A stretch of DNA of 5,150 nucleotides, taken from an uncultured Clostridia bacterium (GTDB lineage Bacteria > Bacillota > Clostridia > Christensenellales > UBA1242). The position numbers and the translations under genes are program-made. Below, one piece after another: positions 1 through 5,050 of this stretch. Within the stretch, counting starts at the first letter, position 1, and the number at the start of each line of letters is the position of its first letter. The stretch is from the NCBI GenBank assembly GCA_946635125.1, contig CAMPBB010000048.1, positions 1-5,150 on the forward strand. The letters run 5' to 3'. The notes below the pieces were generated by a model. That model was not told where the DNA came from. It worked only from the letters and a program-made list of their open reading frames with translations, and searched no databases.

Positions 1-320
1 ATTATCACTTTTGATTTATATGTGTTTTTGGCTGTTTTCACAACTTTTTGCTTGTCTTCAAGTTCAATGCTCAAAACATTTTCAAAAACAACATCAATCC
101 CCATTTCTTGAGTTTGCTCAAACATTTTTTGACTTAATGACATTCCATCAACTTTTGAAAAACCTGTGTAATTTTCAACCATTGGTGTGATTGTCATTTG
201 CCCACCCGGCGTCATCTTTTCAATGATTAAGCACTTCATTCCAGCACGCTTTGCATAAATCCCAGCCGTCATTCCAGCTGGACCGCACCCAACGATTATG
301 ATATCAAAAAAACTTTCCAT
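1..320 (-). CDS. trxB: Thioredoxin reductase, N-terminal 106 residues (cut by window edge)
   Basis: The partial protein begins MESFFDIIIVGCGPAGMTAG and is the FAD-binding start of a low-molecular-weight thioredoxin reductase, the flavoenzyme that passes electrons from NADPH to thioredoxin in the cytoplasm. Visible signatures are the Rossmann motif GCGPAG (residues 11-16), the acidic end of the second beta strand (IIEK, 32-35), and the family block GGQM...VENYTGF (39-54) that contacts FAD. The redox CxxC and the NADPH domain would lie beyond position 1 of the window. The ATG at 318-320 is preferred, with a GGTGG-type ribosome site five bases upstream; two in-frame GTG codons just before it are possible alternative starts. 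The gene has its own promoter behind the rpsR terminator. A related ferredoxin/flavodoxin-NADP reductase of the same fold is the main alternative; the VENYTGF block favours TrxB. Confidence 0.9.
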   Translation of the reverse strand, partial: MESFFDIIIVGCGPAGMTAGIYAKRAGMKCLIIEKMTPGGQMTITPMVENYTGFSKVDGMSLSQKMFEQTQEMGIDVVFENVLSIELEDKQKVVKTAKNTYKSKVI

Positions 321-345
321 ATGCACCACCAAATCATTATTCAAA

Positions 346-374
346 ATTATAATATAAATAAAAAAATAAAGCAA
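346..374 (-). promoter_or_regulatory. Probable sigma-A-type promoter of trxB
   Basis: On the minus strand TTGCTT (374-369) and TATAAT (351-346) are 17 bases apart. The start would be near 339, giving a leader of about 19 nt before the trxB ATG. The -10 box is perfect; the -35 matches only in TTG. The -35 lies within the descending arm of the rpsR terminator hairpin. Predicted by eye only. Confidence 0.6.
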
Positions 375-396
375 GTTTTTAAAACTTACTTTATTT
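357..396 (-). terminator. Intrinsic terminator of the rpsF-ssb-rpsR operon
   Basis: An inverted repeat is centred on 380: 364-379 pairs with 381-396. The only mismatch on the plus strand (C372/A388) becomes a G-U wobble in the minus-strand RNA, so the hairpin is continuous for transcripts coming from rpsR. It is followed on that strand by a run of Ts (363-357 and beyond). The stem is AT-rich and a few of the innermost pairs must open to form the loop. It begins three bases after the rpsR stop codon. Confidence 0.75.
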
Positions 397-399
397 ATT

Positions 400-747
400 T
401 TATTCACCTTTGTAGTGAAGAAGTCCCATATATCTTGCTCTTTTTATTGCTGTTGTTAAATCTCTTTGGTGTTTTGAGCAAGTTCCTGTTTGACGGCTTG
501 GAATAATTTTTCCGTTTTCTGTTACAAACTTTCTAATTTTTGCAACATCTTTGTAATCAATAAATTCAGCTTTATCAACACAGAATTGGCATACTTTTCT
601 TCTTGGAGCAGGTCTTCTTGGTTTTCTAATTTCAGTTCCTTCAGCTGCTTTTGCTGGTTTTTCAGCAGGTTTTTTTGCTGGCTTTTCTGCATCTTGAACT
701 GGCTTTACTTCTTCTTTAACTTCTTTTGCTTCTGCTTTTGCTGCCAT
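400..747 (-). CDS. rpsR: 30S ribosomal protein S18 with N-terminal Ala/Lys/Glu/Pro-rich extension
   Basis: A 115-residue protein whose last ~70 residues are typical bacterial S18, which binds the 30S platform as a heterodimer with S6. Diagnostic stretches are RRKVCQFC (49-56), FIDYKDV (62-68), GKIIPSR (79-85), TGTCSKHQR (87-95) and [11 protein letters not shown] (100-110). Cys53, Cys56, Cys90 and His93 form the set of zinc ligands of the metal-binding ('C+') S18 type. Residues 1-44 form a low-complexity extension with repeated K-P-A units that most S18 proteins lack; S18 is usually about 75-80 residues. The ATG at 745-747 is supported by AAGGAG (760-755) seven bases upstream, so the extension appears genuinely translated. 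It is the last gene of the operon, 24 bases after ssb, and ends just before a terminator. Confidence 0.97.
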   Translation of the reverse strand: MAAKAEAKEVKEEVKPVQDAEKPAKKPAEKPAKAAEGTEIRKPRRPAPRRKVCQFCVDKAEFIDYKDVAKIRKFVTENGKIIPSRQTGTCSKHQRDLTTAIKRARYMGLLHYKGE

Positions 748-771
748 AATTTTTCTCCTTTTTATATATTA

Positions 772-1182
772 TTAAAATGGTAAGTCACCATCATCAACTG
801 GCTCAAGTGTTACAACATTTTCTTGAACATCTTGTTTGTTTTCCATTCCGTCTTGGTCACCGCTTATTTTGCTTCCAACAAACTCAACTTCATCTGCAAC
901 GACTTCAGCAACAAGTCTTTTTTCTCCTGTTTTAGTTTCATAGTTTCTTATTTGCAAACTTCCAGAAACAGCTGCTTTGCTGCCCTTTCTTAAATATTTG
1001 TGGCAAGATTCAGCTTGACTTCTCCAAACAACAATTGGAATAAAGTCAGTTTCTCTAACTCCTTCACTATTTGTGTATCTTCTTGTGATTGCAAGTGAAA
1101 AGTGACAAACTGGAATACCACTGTTTGTTACAACCATTTCAGGGTCGTGTGTTAAATTTCCTATTAAAACTACTTTGTTCAT
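772..1182 (-). CDS. ssb: Single-stranded DNA-binding protein
   Basis: A 136-residue SSB that coats single-stranded DNA in replication, recombination and repair, and recruits partner enzymes through its C-terminal tip. The OB fold spans roughly residues 1-103: it starts MNKVVLIGNLTHDPE, carries the conserved aromatic region with Trp53 in VVWRSQAE, and has the YLRKGSKAAVSGSLQ strand (63-77). A short acidic linker follows, and the protein ends DDGDLPF, the canonical partner-binding tip, so the gene is intact. It is shorter than many Firmicutes SSBs because the linker is reduced to about 25 residues. The ATG at 1180-1182 has only a weak purine-rich ribosome site (AGAGAG about nine bases upstream), in contrast to the strong sites of rpsF and rpsR on either side. 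It lies 41 bases after rpsF and is presumably expressed from the rpsF promoter. Confidence 0.97.
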   Translation of the reverse strand: MNKVVLIGNLTHDPEMVVTNSGIPVCHFSLAITRRYTNSEGVRETDFIPIVVWRSQAESCHKYLRKGSKAAVSGSLQIRNYETKTGEKRLVAEVVADEVEFVGSKISGDQDGMENKQDVQENVVTLEPVDDGDLPF

Positions 1183-1223
1183 AATCTTTTTCTCTCTTTT
1201 TCTATCTTTCTTTAAATCTTTGC

Positions 1224-1511
1224 TTACTTGTCAAGTCTTATAAACATGTTGCGGACAAAATGCTCTGTGATTCTCATCTTTTCTTCCATCTCTTTTGGAA
1301 GAGTTGGAGCTGATGTGAACTTCATTAAAACATAAAATCCTTCTTGTTTGTCTTGAATTTTGTAAGCAAACTTTTTCATTCCAATCTTTTCAAGTGAGTC
1401 AACAGTTCCACCACTCTTTGTTACCATGTCTGAAAACTTTTGAATGATTTGTTCTCTTGTTTTCTCATCTGCATTGCTTGAAATGATGTATAAAAGTTCA
1501 TACTTATTCAT
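1224..1511 (-). CDS. rpsF: 30S ribosomal protein S6
   Basis: A 95-residue protein of normal S6 length. S6 forms a heterodimer with S18 on the platform of the small ribosomal subunit. Recognisable features are the first strand MNKYELLYII (1-10), the helix around EQIIQKFSDMV, the GGTVDSLEKIGMKKFAYKI segment (34-52), the EGFYVLMKF strand (57-65) and the C-terminal ITEHFVRNMFIRLDK. The ATG at 1509-1511 sits eight bases after a perfect AAGGAGG (1526-1520). It is the first gene of the rpsF-ssb-rpsR operon. Its leader of about 75 nt is much longer than those predicted for the other genes here and holds a conspicuous hairpin, consistent with autoregulation by S6:S18. Confidence 0.97.
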   Translation of the reverse strand: MNKYELLYIISSNADEKTREQIIQKFSDMVTKSGGTVDSLEKIGMKKFAYKIQDKQEGFYVLMKFTSAPTLPKEMEEKMRITEHFVRNMFIRLDK

Positions 1512-1586
1512 GGCTTAAACCTCCTTTTGGACTATGGCGTTAAACAATCTTAACGCAAGGAACGGCAAATCAAATTGCAATTCTTG
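1512..1586 (-). promoter_or_regulatory. Structured rpsF leader, candidate S6:S18-binding autoregulatory element
   Basis: Between the predicted start (~1586) and the rpsF ATG the minus-strand RNA contains a perfect 7-bp hairpin: GCGTTAA (1556-1550), loop GATTGT, TTAACGC (1543-1537). Directly 5' of it lies UUCCUU (1562-1557), which can pair with the Shine-Dalgarno AAGGAG (1526-1521) with one wobble, coaxially extending the hairpin and hiding the ribosome site. Just before that is GCCG, containing a CCG triplet (1565-1563). Known rpsF leaders in many bacteria use a CCG-containing element, mimicking 16S rRNA, to bind S6:S18. The pairing and triplet are seen in the sequence; identity with that element is inference. 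Confidence 0.55.
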
Positions 1587-1592
1587 AAAGTG

Positions 1593-1621
1593 ATTATAAC
1601 ACACAAACAAAAAAAATGCAA
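1593..1621 (-). promoter_or_regulatory. Promoter of the rpsF-ssb-rpsR operon
   Basis: Minus strand: TTGCAT (1621-1616), 17-base spacer, extended -10 TGT-TATAAT (1601-1593). The spacer contains a T-rich run that is also the terminator tail of the upstream gene. Predicted start near 1586. The -10 is perfect and extended, which offsets a weak -35. Confidence 0.75.
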
Positions 1622-1640
1622 GCCCTAAAGCCCACATTTT
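1609..1640 (-). terminator. Intrinsic terminator of the 387-residue membrane protein gene
   Basis: In the minus-strand RNA, 1640-1629 (AAAAUGUGGGCU) pairs with 1624-1613 (GGCUUGCAUUUU) around the loop UUAG, using several G-U wobbles, and U continues through to 1609. On the plus strand those wobbles become C/A mismatches, so it functions only for minus-strand transcription. It starts four bases after the stop codon of the gene (1644-1646). Confidence 0.75.
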
Positions 1641-1643
1641 TTG

Positions 1644-2807
1644 TTAATGACCAATGTTTTTGTTTGTTTCTTCTGCAAGTTTTCTTCTCTTTTCAATCTC
1701 TTCCTCGCTCAGTTTTGCCTTGTTTTCTTGTTCTTTCTGTTGAATTTCTTCACGCAAGAAGTCCACAACTTGCTTTTCTTGTTTCTTTTTCTCGTCTTCT
1801 TTGTTAAATTGTTCACCAGTCTTGATTATTTCAATTTGTTTTTGTTGTCTTTCTTTTAACTGACTTTGAAGTTTTTTCATTTTCTTTTCACGCCTTGTGT
1901 CTGGCGTTTTGTTAACATCAAGCATATCTTCCAAAGCACCCGCACCATCAAACAAATTTCCTCTCTTCTCTAGATTTCCAATGGTTTCAGAAAGATATTT
2001 TCTTCTTTTTTCCATGTTTTCTCGTTCTATTTCAAGTTTTTTGATTAAGAGTATGTTGTAATGCCTGTCAATCAGCAGTTTTGCAATAAAACAGCCAAGC
2101 ATTAAAACAAATAATCCACCAACAAAATAATACCAATTTTTTAATAAAAACATCAAAAAGTCGCCAAATCCGTTCATTTTTGAGTTAACAAAACCAGTGA
2201 TTTTTGTGTCTATTTCAGCTATTGACAAAACAACATATCCATCATCATTTGGCGTGTTTAACACAACATCGTCACCAACGCTTTTAACAATTCGAATCAT
2301 TTCTGTTCCAGATTCCGTTCGATAAACAACTTTATCGTCAACTTCAAGTTCATATATATCTCGAGAAACCAAAACAACATCACCTTTGTTAACAATGCCT
2401 GTCATGTCTTCCCTATCATATTTTATGAGGCTATAACCCATGGTGTTAAAGATGATAACCAACAGAGCAACCATAAACATTAAAATTGCAAAGATAACAC
2501 TGATAACTGTTAATGCAATTGATGATTTTGATGTTAAGTTGTATGCCTCACTTGAATTTGATGCATAAACTTGCATTTGAATTTTTTTCACTTCATTCAC
2601 ATCAAAGTCGTCATCCTGATATTTGGCTTTACGCAAAAAATCGAGATGTTTTTTCTTGTAGTCGATGTCTTTTTCAAGATTTTCCTTAATCATTTGGCTT
2701 GTTTCAATTTCATCAACATCAGCTTTTTCTGCTTCCAAAACATCATTGCTTGTTTTTCTTCCAAGTTCATATCTATTCAATCTCTTGTTAGACTTTTTTT
2801 CAGCCAT
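1644..2807 (-). CDS. Two-pass membrane protein with inactive-looking SipW/archaeal-type signal peptidase domain and cytoplasmic coiled coils
   Basis: A 387-residue protein in four parts: a charged, helical N-terminus (1-95); a transmembrane helix (about 97-120); a ~95-residue domain presumably outside the cell (122-218); a second transmembrane helix (about 225-246); and a long Lys/Glu/Gln-rich coiled coil (250-385) ending NIGH. The outer domain follows the pattern of S26B signal peptidases such as SipW. EDMTGIVNKGDVVLV (133-147) aligns with the SGSMxPTIxxGDxVxV block at exact spacing, LEVDDKVVYR (154-163) with LKVGDVIxYR, EMIRIV (169-174) with VTHRIV, and the ITGFV...GFGDFLMFL end (203-221) with the usual IGKVV...YLGYLLxFL. 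The catalytic Ser is Asp134 and the His is Ile171, so peptidase activity is unlikely. Start ATG 2805-2807 has an AGGGGA ribosome site (2818-2813). It appears monocistronic, with its own promoter and terminator. The fold is inferred by pattern; the function is unknown. Confidence 0.75.
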   Translation of the reverse strand: MAEKKSNKRLNRYELGRKTSNDVLEAEKADVDEIETSQMIKENLEKDIDYKKKHLDFLRKAKYQDDDFDVNEVKKIQMQVYASNSSEAYNLTSKSSIALTVISVIFAILMFMVALLVIIFNTMGYSLIKYDREDMTGIVNKGDVVLVSRDIYELEVDDKVVYRTESGTEMIRIVKSVGDDVVLNTPNDDGYVVLSIAEIDTKITGFVNSKMNGFGDFLMFLLKNWYYFVGGLFVLMLGCFIAKLLIDRHYNILLIKKLEIERENMEKRRKYLSETIGNLEKRGNLFDGAGALEDMLDVNKTPDTRREKKMKKLQSQLKERQQKQIEIIKTGEQFNKEDEKKKQEKQVVDFLREEIQQKEQENKAKLSEEEIEKRRKLAEETNKNIGH

Positions 2808-2835
2808 TTTGTTCCCCTATTTTTTCTTTACATTT

Positions 2836-2864
2836 ATTTTAACAAAAAAATAGGCAAAATACAA
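2836..2864 (-). promoter_or_regulatory. Probable promoter of the 387-residue membrane protein gene
   Basis: Minus strand: TTGTAT (2864-2859), 17-base spacer, extended -10 TGT-TAAAAT (2844-2836). Start near 2829, leader about 22 nt. The -35 falls in the loop of the preceding terminator and the spacer covers its 3' arm and T tract. One mismatch in the -10 and a weak -35 make this less certain than its neighbours. Confidence 0.5.
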
Positions 2865-2880
2865 ACAAATTTGCCTATTT
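2844..2880 (-). terminator. Intrinsic terminator of the 670-residue gene
   Basis: A perfect 11-bp inverted repeat, AAATAGGCAAA (2848-2858) and TTTGCCTATTT (2870-2880), encloses an 11-base loop. On the minus strand the stem runs directly into a T tract (2850-2844). On the plus strand it is followed by C and an A run, so it serves the minus-strand gene ending at 2902. Confidence 0.85.
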
Positions 2881-2901
2881 CAAAAAATTTTTAAAAAATT
2901 A

Positions 2902-4914
2902 TTATCTACTTATTGGCTTCACTTTTTCCTGAACCCTATCCAAAACATCTTTTCCAGAACGAGCATTGTGAGCTGGGTTACCTGGGAAATATTCTGTTAT
3001 CTCACCTTTTTCAGCCGTAACAGGAACTTGAAGTGGGTTTTTTGCAAGAGTTGCTTTCAAAACTTTTGCTTTGTCTTTTTGTCTTTGAATTATATTTGGT
3101 AAGTCTTGATTAAATTTGTTTCTTTTTTCAGTGTTTTCATTTAATTTTTGTTCAATGGCGCTTTTTTGCGCAGTGTAATCCGCTCCTGTTATTCGATTTG
3201 AATTTAACAGATTATTTAGTTCTGTTAATTGTCTGTTAAGGTTATTTTCAGTGTCATCAAAAGCTTTTTTCTTATCTTTTACTAATGTTTTTGTTTCAGC
3301 TCTCAAAGCTTGCCACTGAGCGCCCTCTGCCGTTTTAATGTCTATTGCAATTCCACTTAAAGTGTTGCCTGTGACATTATATCTTATTGCCATTTCATTA
3401 ACATCATTAAATGTTAGTCCTTGTGGTGGCTTTGAAAGTTTGTAGAAAATATCCAAAATGTCTACCGGCGCTCCATTTGAATTTGCACAAGCCAACTCAA
3501 ACTCTTCTTTTAATTTTTTAATTGGCACTGGCATTAAAAAGTCGTTATAGTTATCGCCGTTAATTATTGTATTTTTTAATTTTTTTGCTCCATATGCAGT
3601 CATCACTGATGGATTTGCAATCGCTATTTGCCACTCTCGATGTTCTGTTTGCCATTTTTGGTGATCTTGTTGCCATTGATTTAGTTGTGCATTATATGCC
3701 TGTTGAAACTGTTGTGGAAGACTGCTTAAATTTGCTGATGCTTGTGGCCTGATTGGCTCTTGTGGCTCAGCCATCCATAATGCTCCAATTTTTGAACAGC
3801 CTTTTGGAACGAACTCCAAGCCTTTTGTTGAAAGAGTTACACAAACATCTTCATTGATGTATTCTGGCGGAATTGGGTTACTCGCAGTTCCTTTATCAAA
3901 TTTCACGAGGGCAACAAGTGTTGACCTAACAATGTCGAATTGGTTTAAGCAATCAACATAAGTGTTTTTGTGCCTCCAAATCAGATTTCTTAAGGTTGGA
4001 AGGTTTGTGTGTCTTCTTGGTCTAGGTCCTCTTGCCTGCATTCTTTGAATTTGTCTTTCTGTTGGTTGATAGTCTGGGTCACGAAAACCAATGTATGGGA
4101 TAAATCTTGACCTAAGCCATCTTGCAAGAAAAGATTCATCTTTGGAGTCTAGTTTATAATTAAACAATTTTTTCCCTATGTTTTCAAAAGAAGTCCTCTT
4201 GCTCGCCAATCCACTTGAAATAGAAAATTTTGGAAAAATCTCAAAACTTATGTTTTTAGCGTTATTCAAAACATCATCTTCAATTTGTGTTGGAATAATG
4301 TGACTTCTTTTTAATCCAGCAGCAATTCTTGCTCGAGCAAAAAGTGATGTTTTTTCTGGTGCATAAACATTTCGGCTTTCCTTTGTGCTAACAACAAAAG
4401 CACCATATGGCATATTTCTTTTCCCCACATTTGTTGAGACTGCTTCAATAATTGACCTTAAATCCTCTGTTGCCTCTTTGCTGATTTTCGTGTCTTCTGG
4501 CATAAGGTTTTTGTATCTTTCATTTATGTTTGTTTTGGTTGGGTCCACTAGTGCGTAAACACATGCCCCGCCGTTTGTGACAATTAAACGATTGTTTCTG
4601 TAAATTGAGTCTGTTGAAAACTCTGTTAAAATGTTTTTTGCAGGCTTGTCGGTGATTGCAAGCATTGGCATGCTTGCTTCGGAAATTCGGCTCATATATC
4701 TTCTGTAACCCCATTTTCGATACAATCTTCTAAACTGCCCTGTTGTTTCCCCAATGTCTAGGTCCTGAGCAAAAGAATAATCTTGTGGCTCTCCTGTTAG
4801 TTCAAATGACCTGTTATACCACACACCCAAAATTTTGTTAAGACCACCCTTTAAAATCCCGTGTGCTCCTTCGGAAGCCAAAAACGCTCCTGTTAATAAT
4901 GGAAAATATGACAT
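2902..4914 (-). CDS. Uncharacterised 670-residue protein with Trp/His heptads and C-terminal coiled coil (SHOCT-like motif)
   Basis: I do not recognise this protein's family. It starts with a mildly hydrophobic Gly/Ala/Leu segment (3-32) that lacks a clear signal peptidase site and lipobox and could be an amphipathic membrane-contacting helix. Residues 60-75 are Arg/Tyr-rich (FRRLYRKWGYRRY). Residues 284-316 are a basic linker (RMQARGPRPRRH). Residues 400-434 are a Gln-rich helix with Tyr407, Trp414, Trp421 and Trp428 exactly seven apart and His418/His425 between them. Residues 540-625 are a charged coiled coil that includes LNNLLNSNRITGADYTAQKS (566-585), resembling the SHOCT motif, a short helical module often found at protein termini. 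No catalytic motif, nucleotide-binding loop or strong transmembrane helix is visible. The ATG at 4912-4914 has GGAGGT (4926-4921) six bases upstream. It is monocistronic, divergent from ppa, with clear promoter and terminator and no sign of decay. A structural or cell-envelope-associated role is possible but unproven. Confidence 0.8.
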   Translation of the reverse strand: MSYFPLLTGAFLASEGAHGILKGGLNKILGVWYNRSFELTGEPQDYSFAQDLDIGETTGQFRRLYRKWGYRRYMSRISEASMPMLAITDKPAKNILTEFSTDSIYRNNRLIVTNGGACVYALVDPTKTNINERYKNLMPEDTKISKEATEDLRSIIEAVSTNVGKRNMPYGAFVVSTKESRNVYAPEKTSLFARARIAAGLKRSHIIPTQIEDDVLNNAKNISFEIFPKFSISSGLASKRTSFENIGKKLFNYKLDSKDESFLARWLRSRFIPYIGFRDPDYQPTERQIQRMQARGPRPRRHTNLPTLRNLIWRHKNTYVDCLNQFDIVRSTLVALVKFDKGTASNPIPPEYINEDVCVTLSTKGLEFVPKGCSKIGALWMAEPQEPIRPQASANLSSLPQQFQQAYNAQLNQWQQDHQKWQTEHREWQIAIANPSVMTAYGAKKLKNTIINGDNYNDFLMPVPIKKLKEEFELACANSNGAPVDILDIFYKLSKPPQGLTFNDVNEMAIRYNVTGNTLSGIAIDIKTAEGAQWQALRAETKTLVKDKKKAFDDTENNLNRQLTELNNLLNSNRITGADYTAQKSAIEQKLNENTEKRNKFNQDLPNIIQRQKDKAKVLKATLAKNPLQVPVTAEKGEITEYFPGNPAHNARSGKDVLDRVQEKVKPISR

Positions 4915-4940
4915 AGAAAAACCTCCAACTTTCTTTGTTT

Positions 4941-4969
4941 ATTATAACATAATTTCCAAAAAAAGTCAA
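4941..4969 (-). promoter_or_regulatory. Promoter of the 670-residue gene
   Basis: Minus strand: TTGACT (4969-4964, five of six consensus bases), 17-base spacer, extended -10 TGT-TATAAT (4949-4941). This is the best consensus promoter in the window. Start near 4934, leader about 20 nt containing GGAGGT. It is back to back with the ppa promoter, the two -35 boxes being 18 bases apart. Confidence 0.8.
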
Positions 4970-4982
4970 TTTTTAAGCGTTT

Positions 4983-5012
4983 TTTGTTTGCAAAACACAA
5001 ACAAATTGTGTT
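4983..5012. repeat. Two overlapping inverted repeats in the ppa promoter (possible operator)
   Basis: TTTGTTTG (4983-4990) and CAAACAAA (4998-5005) form an 8-bp repeat with a 7-base centre covering the ppa -35. AACACAA (4994-5000) and TTGTGTT (5006-5012) form a perfect 7-bp repeat with a 5-base centre, filling the spacer and touching the -10. The two share bases and are mutually exclusive as hairpins. In AT-rich DNA such repeats can arise by chance; operator function is a guess. Confidence 0.3.
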
Positions 5013-5017
5013 ATAAT
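4988..5017 (+). promoter_or_regulatory. Promoter of ppa
   Basis: Plus strand: TTGCAA (4988-4993), 18-base spacer, extended -10 TGT-TATAAT (5009-5017). Start near 5024, leader about 27 nt. A GAGAGG ribosome site (5036-5041) precedes the ATG at 5051 by nine bases. Confidence 0.75.
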
Positions 5018-5050
5018 CTAAAACATAAACAATAAGAGAGGTTAAAATTT

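Noticed and set aside
490..783. Plus-strand open frame rich in Phe, Cys and Ser opposite rpsR
   Set aside because: It is the antisense shadow of rpsR, whose Lys/Glu/Ala codons read as Phe/Ser/Cys on the other strand; it has no ribosome site.
1573..1582. Perfect palindrome AATTGCAATT at the predicted rpsF transcript start
   Set aside because: Ten bases of this composition are expected by chance in AT-rich DNA, and nothing similar occurs at the other promoters.
1604..1611. CAAACAAA shared with 2862-2869 and 4998-5005, all near promoters
   Set aside because: The same octamer or its complement also occurs in T-rich coding DNA (for example near 1660), so it is probably a compositional effect.
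1616..1859. Two overlapping hydrophobic plus-strand frames opposite the end of the 387-residue gene
   Set aside because: Leu/Phe-rich reading of the complement of Lys/Glu coiled-coil codons; no promoter or ribosome site.
2571..2894. Plus-strand Phe/Ile-rich frame across the start of the 387-residue gene
   Set aside because: Composition shadow, running through a terminator and a promoter of the opposite strand.
4520..4714. 64-residue minus-strand frame with several Cys and His, resembling a small zinc protein
   Set aside because: It lies wholly inside the 670-residue gene in another frame and has no translation signals of its own.
4835..5035. Plus-strand frame spanning the divergent promoter region
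   Set aside because: It overlaps the start of the 670-residue gene antisense and the ppa promoter; the true plus-strand gene starts at 5051.
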